Shown here piece after piece: positions 12,936-24,090 of a stretch of 64,000 bases of DNA. The notes under the pieces were generated by a model. The model was not told the DNA's origin. It did not search any database and was given only the letters and a program-made list of their open reading frames with translations. Source of the DNA: Manduca sexta (taxonomy: Eukaryota; Arthropoda; Insecta; Lepidoptera; Sphingidae); NCBI RefSeq assembly GCF_014839805.1, contig NC_051132.1, positions 3,658,001 to 3,722,000 on the forward strand, given 5' to 3'. Positions within the stretch are counted from its first letter, which is position 1, and the number at the start of each line of letters is the position of its first letter. Made by a program: the position numbers and the translations under genes.

Positions 12936-13138
12936 TGTGTATCCTTTGTGAATTATCATTTGCTTTAACGGTGAAGGAAAACATCGTGAGGAAACGTGAA
13001 GAATTTTGAGGATGTGTAAAATCTACCAATCCGCAATAGGCCAGCGTGATGGACGTAGACCTAATCCCTTTCAGTAGTAGAAGAGGCCCGTGCCCAACAG
13101 TGGCACAGTATATAATACAGGACTGATATTATTATATA
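12936..13138 (+). repeat. SINE family A tail, promoter-less
   Basis: Matches the body and 3' part of the SINE at 2107-2429 in the opposite orientation: TTTGTGAATTATCATTTGC, GTGAAGGAAAACATCGTGAG, CGTGATGGAC, and AGTAGTAGAAGAGGCCCGTG ending GACTGATATTATTATATA. The tRNA-like head with A and B boxes is missing, which is typical 5' truncation. Confidence 0.75.
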
Positions 13139-16080
13139 CATACTGGGAACATTAGCTTATATTGTTCTACCATAACTTTCTGTTTAATGCACATGTTCTA
13201 GTTTCACATTCTGTAAACAAAACATTTAGTATGAGGTCGATAACACAACATGCAGCGTGACAAATCGATAGATAGGGATTGTATATGAATGCTATAAATC
13301 GATCGAGTTATAAGCCATGTATCCGCTATTACAAAGTGCATGTTTACGCCAAGTGCATACGAACTTAGCGTCCTTGTTACTTTATTTTACTTTAAGTTAG
13401 GGTGATCACGATTTAAGCAAGGTAACATAAATAGTTGAAAATTTATAACAGTACTCCATTTAAGGGCACTAACATCAGATAAAAAAACAATTTATGTGTC
13501 AAACAGGATTCCAGTTGTAAATGTATGAGAATACTTGTATTTTTAGGTAAATTAATCAAGGTGTTCATCGTGTATATATCTTATCCATTTATTCTGACAT
13601 TTTAATTTCGGGAATGGCGTACTAAATACAAATCAAGCTAGATTCTAAACAATCTTTAATATTTCCATTTAATGCAAATTATAATCTGTCTTTATTTATT
13701 ATTTTCTGATCATGCGCATCTTTTTCTACCGAAATGTAGAACTTATTCTTTTCCTATTTTACTGGACGAAAATAAAAAAGCAGTAAAGTAAATTTATATT
13801 ACTTAGGTATCACTGAATGTGGTACACTAACTATAGTCTCTGAACAAAAGAAAATTGACGTTTTTTTACAAATTCATAATAATTTTCCTGTACATATGCA
13901 TGGACGTGATGCATGTCTAATTTTAATTATTAATATTCGAGGTATATTTATTAAATGATTACCTATAAAGTTCTTGTTATTCAGACAATTACAATAACAA
14001 ATTTTAATCCTAATTATAAATCATGGGATATGCCACACATTCCTGTCATAGTTATTATTATATTGTAATAACCTATCTAGGTAAGAATGTTTATCTAAAA
14101 TTTTATAATTTTCGAGACTTAAGTTAATCCATGTATGTAATTTCTTGATATTTTAATCTGCTTAGGATAAGGAGCGTTAGAATCATTATTATGAAAATAA
14201 TAAAATGTTTTTAAAATCAACGATTGAAATCGTAGTTACTTGAATAAAAAGGGCGGGCGTGGGAAAACCAATTAGAACCTAAATGCAAACACAATAAAAC
14301 TATGATTTCCCTGCGTATGGAGACAAATCCAGCCACCACTGCCCACTAATTATTAAAAAATTATACACTTTTGGTATCATGGGTAAAAAAACGAAGAATA
14401 TAAGTACAGAACAAAGGCAAGCGTTGACCGCAGGATACACGCAATTACGGCATAGGCGAGTTTTTAGAGTTCCGCACATAGAGGAAACAACGGAACCCTA
14501 TTAATGAGATTCCATAGACTGTCTTTGTTTAATGAAATAGGCTGGCCGACGAATAAGCGATGACCACTGCACCTAAGATAAACATCTACAGGACTAGAAT
14601 AATCTTTGATGCACTGGCGGCGATAAAAGGAAGGACGGGATTCTGACGCCTTCCTGACCAAATAACTTTGAACATTCGTTCCATACTTGGCGGCGCACAA
14701 GTTACGAACAAGAATATATAAAGGTTTATCAAACATCATCATCATCATCCGCAGGATGATCACTGCTGAACTCGGGGCTCCTGTAAAGATTTCCAGATCG
14801 ACCTATTGAAATTTATGAATAATTAATTGCTTTACAAAAACATTTCTATGAATTTATCTAAATTATAAGAACAAAATATTCCTTATTAAATTGTATAATT
14901 AATAGTGTTGGTTGCAAATTAAAATTATGTTGTTCTCTAGGGGATGTACGGAATAATTGTTTTGTGATATTTTTATTATAAAATTAATGAAACAAAATTC
15001 ATATTATAATAAATTTGAGAAATCCAAAATAAAGAAAACATATTGCAGAAATATTATGTATTTTTTTTTCTATATGTAATATCTCTATAAAATATGGATA
15101 GCGCGTTTTTCTGGGGAAGAGTCTTAATGGCAGGAAAGCTGTTTTAAAACCTCCAAAACCTCGCTCGTACAAAGCGCATCAGTAACCTGTCATTTCACGT
15201 TAGTTTATATGTATAGTCGAAGGCACTTCGCCGGTCATGCGGACGGTGTTTTGTTTGTCCGTCCTTTATAGGTGTAGTGTTATAAGAAAATCGTTTATAG
15301 TTTCACAGTTCTTGGCAAATTTAAAAAACACAAATAGTATTTAAAAGGACCCTCAGTACGCACATCGGACTCGCACTTCACCTGTTTTTTTTTTCTGGAC
15401 ACGTTCATTCAAACCATCTGCGTAGTAATTTGTCCGTGCGGAATAGTTAATTTTCCAATTTGTTCCATGTAGGTAACAATTTTTCTAATTGGTTTGTTTG
15501 TTTTTGTTTATTGACGCTAAAATCGTGGGTAGATACAAAGTACACCGCACCGGCTGTTTTGTTTCTTTGTTTTACTGATAGCGGATATTAAAATTAATTT
15601 ATGTAATCGTTTGTAAGACAAAGTTGATTTTTGGATTCTCGAAAACTACGCATCATTGAACAACGAATATTTTAAATTTGTGATTAAAACCAAACCAGTC
15701 TTTCTCGCTTTGACCCTCAAATTAAGTATTTGAAAAGGAAAGATACCACGCTTAACATTACTCAAATCTATATAACGCCAAATTGCGTTGAATTATAATC
15801 CGATTAAATCATACGAGTGAGCACTGAACGCATGCTTGCATTGCACATGGGGCGTGAGTCCCATGAGTGTCGCAAACAGAACGCGACATCGCGCGACGCA
15901 ATGCTCCGCGCCCTGACGCGCTGCATTGCATCACGTGCGGAGGCTCAGCCCGCGTCTTACTGCTATAGTGTTTTTATATTGTAAAATGAAAATGCAGTTT
16001 TGAATTACAGACTTACCAATCCATTAATTATTTGAATAATGCATAGTAAAATTCATAAAAAAATTCGCGATCCAAAGAAC
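13139..16080. other. Intergenic, no gene recognised
   Basis: Mostly AT-rich. A 99-codon open frame on the minus strand at 14464-14763 has no recognisable domain and is not called. A GC-rich patch at 15830-15960 (repeated GCGCGACGCAATGC-like words) could be a promoter or CpG-rich patch of an unannotated gene, but no exon could be tied to it. Confidence 0.45.
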
Positions 16081-16082
16081 TC

Positions 16083-16125
16083 GGACAGGCCTTTGCCCAA
16101 CATTGGGACATTATAGGCTAATAAA
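16083..16125 (+). repeat. RTE-type LINE 3' tail fragment
   Basis: Carries GGCCTTTGCCCAACATTGGG followed by ACATTATAGGCTAATAA. This closely resembles the 3' terminal segment of RTE-class LINEs that is scattered through lepidopteran genomes. Only about 40 bp remain. Confidence 0.5.
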
Positions 16126-16210
16126 ATACGTTATTAAAATTTCAACCATTATTTACGAAATTTATAAAGGCTAATTAATCACATTACATTGTTTTGATTA
16201 AACTTCATAA

Positions 16211-19104
16211 TCTATACTATTATATAAAGCTGAAGAGTTTGTTTGTTTGTTTGAACGAGCTAATCTCAGGAACTACCGGTCCAAACCGAAAAATTCTTTT
16301 TGCGTTGGATAGCCCTTTGTTCGTGGAGTGCTATAGGCTATATATCGAGCCTTTACCGCCATTTTAGCGCAACCGACAAAAAACAAATTTTACAGGAGAA
16401 GGTTTTTTTTAAATATTTTTAAAAGGAATTATGCAAGTAAATTGAAATTTTACATACATTCATTATTTTTATACATTTATATATATATAAGTTTTTAAAA
16501 GTAAAAAATATTAAGTATTTATGCCTTTTATGTCGCTTACATTAATTTTGCCATCATAATCTAAGGTTATTTTGGCATTTACGATAAAAAATCTGTTAAT
16601 ATTACCATATCCAAGAAACTATATTTGATAAATAAATAGATATTTTAGAAGGTTTTCAAAAGAAATAGTAGTATTATATTTGAAAAAAATATTTTTGTTA
16701 TATTAAACATTTCGAGTAATAAGATCAAGCTTAGTTTAACTTAAAATGGAATGAATGAAATGAAATAAAGTTTTTCTTCTGGTACGAATCATCTTCGTCC
16801 GTTTTCAATTAACACGAGATATTGTTCCACCATGGTTTTAAAATAAAACGTTATAATTTAATAATAAATATATTACACGTGAGACCAATCAGATTATGTA
16901 TTTGTACTTATGTAAAATGAAGTAAAATATATTTAATTCTCCTCATCCTCATCTTCATCCTTTTCAGCTAAAGCATCACGTATGGTTCCATCATGCCTCA
17001 TACTTGAATATTCTTGATGGTATCTGTTTCGTATTATGTGTTTGTTGCATAGCTCTTATAAATCTTTGTATTTAGCTGCTGAAATTTTGAGCCCTTCTGC
17101 GTATAAAAGTGCACGTCCTTTTTGGACGACGGCACAGTTTGCTCTCAATCTGATAATAAAATCCTATCCAATAAAAATATAAAATCCTAATCCTAATATC
17201 TATTTTGTAATTGTCACTGTCTTCGAAAATCCAAATTGCAATTTAATAATAGGAATATTTTTATGAAATTGCCCCACTCTTAATGAATTAAAATTAATTT
17301 TAAATTTAGCTGGCAATAAAGCTTGTGAAAAGATCTTCCAATCCATGAAATCTCCATACTTGATTATGTCTAGCATTAGTAATGATAGTTGGCCACTAAG
17401 AGGGAGCCCATACTGTTTTATTACGAACAAATCTTTTACTTCTATGAATAGAATTAACAAGCATCATAGTGTGTCCAGGTAAAAGATAAGTTATCTTTAT
17501 TTGTGTAGTTATTATTGCGGTTTTCAAGAAATTAATTACCGTAGATATCATTGCACGGTTCCTGTTTTGCCCGGTACAGCTATCAGAATATAGATTAACC
17601 GCAGTATGGGTAGTTTTTTGGTCTATCATATTCAAATGGTAGGTAGGTATGGCTCGTAGGTCTCTCATACGTGAGACTCCGCCTGAGTAGGTACCACCGC
17701 AATATCTATTTCTGCCGCCAAGCAGCAGTGTGTAGTCACTGTTGTGTTCCGGTTTGTAGGACATTGTACCCAGTATAGCTACGGGAGTATTGAGGTCTTT
17801 TTCTAAAGCAAAGCAAACGCATAAGGAGTTAGAATCCGCTACTTTGCTCATTTTTGTGGTCTTCTAAAAACAGTGGCTTGCATTTTTCTTCTCCAGAATG
17901 TGATTTTTATATTCAGTGGCTTATTAATAAAAAATCTGTTTTCAAGTGATAAGTTTTTGCATTTCTCACAAAAAGTACAATTATGTTCTTTAGGCAGATA
18001 GAATCCGATATTAAAATTTGTTTTAAATATAGGTATACAACGAAATACTTTTTTTTTTGATAATACTGATGATTCTAGATTGTTTCCTTTCAAATGACCA
18101 ACATACTGTAGATACAAAAACGAAATGTTTTAAAATTCTTGAACTAAATATAATTTAGTCCTTTTATTGCGATAATAGTGGAATGGAATAGCAGGCAATA
18201 TCTCAATGAATGATTTTAACAGTGCGACTTCTACTTCATCTGATTTATTATGAAGACGACGAGTTCTTCTGCCACCTCGAGTGGTATTCAGAATTTTATT
18301 GGCATTTCAGATGGTGTGTCTCAAAAATATTTGGGATATGTTTAGGGTCTTAAGTAAAAATTGTTGACACACTTGAATATTATTTCCATTGTAGTTTATG
18401 AAATTATCGTATGATATTTTATGAACATTACTACTAGATCAATCTTGTTGTCGCTTACGTTATGGCTTTAAAAATATATGTATTCACGACAATTTTAGCA
18501 CTTGCTATAACTTTATATCGGCTTTATTTTAGGGGGAAACGACCACAGGGTTAGGTCCGTAGTGGCTTAAAATACTACTTAGGATAAAAAACGCATTTTT
18601 GACAAAAGTGTCGCTTACGATAATTTGGCAGTAACGGCTCGATATCATCACGCCATATTCAATAGGAGCGGATCAGTAATGGCTAATCTCAGGAACTACC
18701 GATTCGAACTGAAAAAATATTTTTGGGTTGAATAGTCCTTTGTTTGTGGAGTGCTCAAAGCTCATATATCATCACGCTATACCGAATAGGAGCGGAGCAG
18801 TAATGGCTAATCTCAGGAACTACCGGTTTCAACTGAAAAATTCGTTTTGTGTTGGATAGCCCTTTATTTGTGGACCGCTATAAGCTATATATCATCACGC
18901 TATGACCAATAGGAGCGGAGCAGTAATGAAACATGTTGCAAAAACGGGGAAAATTATAAGTTTATGTATTAAGATGAAATTTGGTATGGAGACAGTTTGA
19001 GACCCTGGGAAGAACATAGGCTCCCGGGAAACTACTACTTTTATAACGGAAAACTTTAGCCTGAAAAACTTTATAACGCGGGCGGAGCCGCGGGCAAAAG
19101 CTAG
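16211..19104 (+). mobile_element. Non-autonomous Helitron, 2.9 kb, with gene fragment
   Basis: Starts TCTATACTATTATATAAAGC after an A, and ends with the hairpin GCGGGCGGAGCCGCGGGC, then AAAAGCTAG, before a T. These are canonical Helitron termini (5' TC, 3' hairpin plus CTRR, A|T insertion with no duplication). Near the 3' end are two copies of the ~123-bp unit CTAATCTCAGGAACTACCG seen in the copy at 24 kb. The interior, about 16.4-18.6 kb, holds a broken minus-strand gene. No Rep/helicase coding was found, so it is non-autonomous. The interior may have been captured by the Helitron or inserted as a separate transposon. Confidence 0.8.
16940..18117 (-). pseudogene. Broken transposon-like protein inside Helitron
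   Basis: Minus-strand frames read in order. At 18117-17848 there is a Cys-rich stretch (CTFCEKCKN). At 17851-17396 there is a core containing NSLCVCFALEKDLNTP, LYSDSCTGQNRN and LLPGHTMM. At about 17370-17205 there is a segment with DIIKYGDFMDWKIF. At about 17140-16940 there is a C-terminal stretch with ISAAKYKDL, a stop, then NRYHQEY and an acidic DEDEDEEN tail. The D-x-C-x-G-Q-N-R-N and GHT motifs match a large insect family of uncharacterised, probably transposon-encoded proteins (possibly the Pfam DUF7869 group; name from memory, unverified). Frame changes near 17.85 and 17.40 kb and an in-frame stop near 17.06 kb make it a pseudogene. The N-terminus is not defined. Confidence 0.6.
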
Positions 19105-19214
19105 TATGTAATAATATAGTACATTTACTCCTGACTGTAAAAATTACTTAAATTAAATTTATAATAAATGGCAAGATGATACACTTTCTGTGTATCTTTC
19201 TATATTATATCTTA

Positions 19215-19428
19215 CTAGAATTGCTCGCGGCTTCGCCCGCGTGTTAGTTCTTCGATAAAAATCCCGCTATAATTTTTTCCGGGATATGTCCTACCTAGGA
19301 ACGCAAATTTGATTAAGACTCAATAAATAGGCTATTCGACACTAAAATAATTTTCAATTTCAACCAGTAGTTCCCGAGACCAGCACATTCAAACAAACAA
19401 ATTCTTTAGCTTTATATAATAGTATAGA
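19215..19428 (-). mobile_element. Short non-autonomous Helitron, complete
   Basis: On the minus strand it starts TCTATACTATTATATAAAGC (5' end at 19428, preceded by A). It ends with the hairpin segment CGCGGGCGAAGCCGCGAGCA, then ATTCTAG (3' end at 19215, followed by T). It is 214 bp with no coding capacity. It sits about 110 bp from the 3' end of the 2.9 kb Helitron, in the opposite orientation. Confidence 0.8.
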
Positions 19429-20904
19429 TTATAATAGGTAAATAAGGCAAATCACCCATAATCAGTCTAAAAGGTGAGAGAGTCTGCACTTAGACCCCAG
19501 AATGGATAACTGCATAAACCAACCGGTAATCAAATCAATTGACACGGTTCAATCAGCACAGTGAGCCTGACCTCTCTGATAAGGGTCCATGATAAACACA
19601 TCACGTTTATGACCATAGGCCAGTTCAAAATAGGGTTACTTGCTATATATAGGTGGATCAATATGATTAACAATGTAAACAAAAGTACCATACATGTTTT
19701 AATAAGTTAGATATGGTTTAAAAACTATATTACTTTACTTCATTGCATAAGACTTTGTGTTTATGATGGAAATATAATATGCATATGTTATTACACAAAT
19801 AAAGTAGTAGTTATATTGTAAACGTTAACTGATAGAAATCTATTAGCAGTTTTGTTTTACAATAAAATATGAAGAATATAACAATCAGAACTTAAAGAGA
19901 AATAGAGTCTTTCTGGTGAGAAATAAAATTTTGTCTATTTTCCAACTTAGGTTGTAAAGGTAGTCTCCATGTAGTTACTTGGAATTAAATAAGGAAATGA
20001 TGAACATTATTATATAAGGCACTTTGAGTTTATAGGCTGAAACAAAATGCAATAACTTACAACATGAAATCTGAAAAATCTATTGTTTTCTTGAATGTAT
20101 AGTGTTTATTTTTAGTCTTACTTTAGTAAACTTATAAGAAACAAGTTAAATTTTATCTCTACTTTAAAAGTTACTTTAAACATATCCATAAGTACATCAC
20201 ACTCATAAAAAATAAGTAATCTTGTACAGGTACAGTTAATAAAATAGATTGAGATCAATGGTGGTCCTTTATTATGGGTAATTTATATACTCTTCGAACA
20301 TAGGAAAGAGAATGTAACCCCTTAGACTCGGCTTGGAGCATTGTACTCATTTATTTTCTTATGTACCGTACCGGTTTAATGAAATCCTATGTATATGAAC
20401 TAGTATAATTTATATGAATGAAAACATATTAAACATATTTGACGAACAAATGATAATACTTTGTTATAAACTTCAAAGTATGAGATGGATAAAAATATTA
20501 TTTTGTTGCAACTAACAGCTCGCCGCGTAAATTATAACCTATATGACAACAAACTTGTATCTATGCCAATGTAATTCTATAATAGATTCAAGAATAACGC
20601 TTCCTTACGATGATCTTATCTGAACGCAAGAGCAGGAGCATGCCTCTAAATACAATCAAAATACTTATTAGTAAATTTGATATGTTCAAATATGTTCTGT
20701 TGCCCATCTTGGAAGTTAAGTTTTAATGAAAATAATGTACTCACATGTCCTTGGAGACTTTCAGCAACTAATTCATGAACCCATAAACAATTACTGTAGA
20801 AATCAATCACAGATTAGCTTTAGAAATCGCGAAAATATAAACAATTCAAAATTTCCGGCCATAAAATTTACGTCACGGAAACTGTCAGATTTCGGAAATA
20901 GTTG
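19429..20904. other. Intergenic, upstream of CHMP3
   Basis: AT-rich sequence; no gene, tRNA or clear repeat recognised. The last 8 bases before 20913 are the left target duplication of the next element. Confidence 0.5.
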
Positions 20905-20912
20905 CTTCTGAG

Positions 20913-21327
20913 TAATGTTGAGTAGGACATACAAAAGGCGGTACATTTGTCCGGTACATGACATCAAAATGTAAGAGTGGCTCAAAATTATATATTGTAC
21001 TACTTCAAATTTTATGTCGCGATAGTCGCGTTACTCATTCTCCGTCTTTGGTTAACTAAAGGACGAGGACAGTGAGGTAGAGAACCGAATGCTACAAATT
21101 ACAATAGGACATTATTTTACAATGAACATTAAATTACTGCGTTTCGACTCGCGAGCAAAAGGGAAATATTTTGAGTGTTAACATTATAAAATACTGTAAG
21201 GCGCGCATTGGAGCGCCGAGCCTCAGTTCGCCTCGCCTCATTTGAAGTAGGACATTGTACCGGCTCAATGCTAAAAAGGAGGCTACTCTTACAAACTCTT
21301 TTTCATGTCATGTCCTACCCAACTCTA
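20913..21327. mobile_element. hAT-like MITE just upstream of CHMP3
   Basis: Imperfect terminal inverted repeats (TAATGTTGAGTAGGACA at the left; TAGAGTTGGGTAGGACA read inward from the right; 14 of 17 match) are flanked by a perfect 8-bp duplication, CTTCTGAG, at 20905-20912 and 21328-21335. TA(G)-type ends with an 8-bp duplication fit hAT. The element is 415 bp, without coding capacity, and includes a GC-rich GGCGCGCATTGGAGCGCC patch. It ends about 300 bp before the CHMP3 start codon, so it may lie in or next to the promoter. Confidence 0.8.
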
Positions 21328-21629
21328 CTTCTGAGTGATTTCTATGTTCGTTGAGCAAATACTTGAAATCATTGTGAAATAAATTCTATTTATTTTTAAT
21401 GAATTGGTAATTGAAAATAATTTAAATAAATATAGTTCCGTATTCAACTGAATCACTAAATGATAAAAAAACTCTTAAAAGTTTTACGTTCCGTTACACG
21501 TATTTCGTATCATTTTATTCTGTATGAAACATCGATGATGTCACCTTTATTGCAGATGTCAATTTTATGTCAAAACAAATTTATTTCACTTGAAAATTTG
21601 CAAAATATTGTAGAAATACTTATTTTAAA

Positions 21630-23919
21630 ATGGGTTTATTCGGTAAATCACCCGAAAGAAACCCTAAAGAAATGGTAAAGATTATATTTACTACATTACA
21701 AAATAGCAAATTTATTTTTTCTTACTAAATAACTATTTATCATTTCAGGTGAACGAATGGTCACATAAACTTAGGAAAGAAGGCTATAATTTGGACAGAC
21801 AAATAAGAAGTAAATCTAAATATAAAATTTCTAATTTTATATTAATAAATATGTAACTTATATGTTACTTAAACCAGATCTAAAACCATACAAATTACAA
21901 TGGGGAATGAAACAAAATTTTTAAATATATTGTATCATAACTTGATTTTGGAAATAGTAAATTAATAGTATGTTAATAATTTACTGGTTCAGTCTACCAC
22001 ATAATAATTAAAAATTTCAATTTGTAGGTATACAGAGAGAAGAGGACAAAATCAAAAGATCATTGAAAGAAGCCGCAACAAAGAATGACAAACAAGTGTG
22101 TACAATACTGGCTAAAGAAATTATCAGATCAAGAAGAGCTATCAGCAAAATATACACTAGCAAAGCACATTTGAACTCAGTACAGTTGCAAATGAAAAAT
22201 CAATTAGGTAAATACGTGTTTGATATCATCTTACTTACAGTTAACAGTAAGTGACAGTATAATTCATACATAACAATTGTGTTACAGACATATTAGGAAA
22301 TATGGTATAAAATAAGTCTTTTAGGTGTAAGACTTTATAGTTTGCCAATTTGTAAAGAAATATTAATATTATGTAATAGAAATATTTTAATTTTAACATT
22401 AAATTATCATTGATTTCTCCCATCTGATAAGCAGATAGTATCATGTGAGTACTGAGTAATCAGAACAACTGCCTTTGAAAATCAATTGCATGACTACCTT
22501 AGCAATTGAGTTAGCAATCTTATTAAATATTTAAAATAAGGAGAAAACTTGAAATTAAGGCATACAAATCTAATGTTTTTTTTTTTATTATAGCTACATT
22601 AAGAGTTGCAGGATCATTGCAGAAATCCACAGAGGTATGAACTTAAATTTGTTTGATTAATAACACCTATTTACCTATTCTGTGATGTGGGTATTTGCCA
22701 TAGTCGCTAAGGATTGATAATATTATTTTTTATTTTATTTTACTGAACATTGTATATGTCTCTTTTGTAATAAAATGTGTCCCAGTCGCAAAATTTTTCT
22801 AGGAAAAATCTGGGAATACAGAAAAAAAAAAAAAATAATATGGCAACTTTATAATATTCTCATGATCTTCTGAATGTGTATGGCTAGTCACCACTAGCGA
22901 ATTTAGTGTTATTTTATTACTTACTCCTTTTCAATATGTGACTTGATCAGAATATGAAAACAAGTTTTGGGGGCGCTATATTTCCTTATTCGTTTTAAAG
23001 TTTACATTGTCAGTACAAGAATTAAGTTCCATATTTTAAAATAACTTGGCGAGGTTTTTACTTCCCTTTCGTAATATAAATATAATTCAACACTATAAAG
23101 GTGATGCAAGCGATGCAGGCGCTGGTCCGCCTGCCGGAAGTGGCCGCGACGATGCAGGAGTTGAGCAAGGAGATGATGCGTGCGGGAATCATCGAGGAGA
23201 TGCTCGACGACACCATGTCCAGTATGGAGGATGAGGAGGAAATGGAGGAGGCAGCGCAGACTGAGGTTGATAAGGTATGTAATCAATATCTTTAAGGTTT
23301 AGGTATGTCTCACTGCTTGGCAAATGCCTAGGTAACATTTCCCTTCGCCTTAAATTAAATGCATCTAGATCGCCCTCTATCTTTTATGTTCAAACAAATG
23401 CCTTGGTGGCGTGAATGCATTGCATGCGAGGTAAAACTACCGACAAAGGTCACTGATTCTATCCTCAGAACAGCCAAAGTTTGTATACATAGGTTGGGTA
23501 ATTAAAGCTGGTATGTTCACAGTCCTGACACCAATTCAACTTCAATCAGTATGGTTAAAAAATGTTTTACATAGATGTAAATAAAACATCATACTATATA
23601 AATTTGAATTTGTTGATGTAGGCATTGCGTTGTTATGACGACTGACGTGTGTTTATTCACAGACACTAAACACGCACAGCATGTGAATGTGTTGTACGCG
23701 CAAGTTTTAGATGAATACCGAGCTGTAATATGTATGTACTAAACATAAATCATGTGGTTGCAGGTGCTATGGGAGTTGACGCAGGGCAAGCTGGGCGAGG
23801 CGCCCGCGCCCCCCACCGCCGTCACCGCGCCCTCCACCAGCCGCGAGGAGGAGGCGCCCGAGCCCGACGAGAACGAACTCGACGAGATGCAGTCGCGGCT
23901 CGAGGCGCTGCGCTCCTAG
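21630..23919 (+). CDS. CHMP3: Charged multivesicular body protein 3 (ESCRT-III)
   Basis: Vps24/CHMP3 is an ESCRT-III subunit that polymerises with CHMP2 on endosomal and plasma membranes to drive membrane scission with the Vps4 ATPase. Coding exons: 21630-21674, 21749-21809, 22028-22207, 22594-22634, 23101-23274, 23764-23919; all introns GT-AG. The sum is 657 nt, 218 residues, against about 220 in other animals. The start MGLFGKSPERNPKEM matches the conserved CHMP3 N-terminus. The basic Snf7 helical hairpin region (DRQIR..IQREEDKIKR, then KEIIRSRRAISKIYTSKAHL) is followed by the acidic C-terminus. A MIT-interacting motif (MQSRLEALRS) ends the protein just before TAG, as expected for Vps4 binding. 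The residue across the exon 2/3 junction reads Ser. A 3' UTR intron appears to follow. Identification is firm. Confidence 0.95.
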
Positions 23920-24090
23920 GACATGACGCTACTCACGCTGCGGTGATGCTGAAGAGATTTTCAACTGTAAGTAAGGTGGTTTTGAGTAGACTTTAAATGT
24001 TGCGTCGAAGTCTGACAACATGATGCTAAATTACTACTTAATAGAGGATTGTATTTGAGTATAGAATTTAAGGAAAGTCCTGTTGGTAAA

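Noticed and set aside
14464..14763. 99-codon minus-strand open frame
   Set aside because: Begins in an ATCATC repeat (Met run) and matches no family I recognise; no supporting exons nearby.
23002..23286. 94-codon minus-strand frame over CHMP3 exon 5
   Set aside because: Antisense shadow of a conserved Snf7-domain exon.
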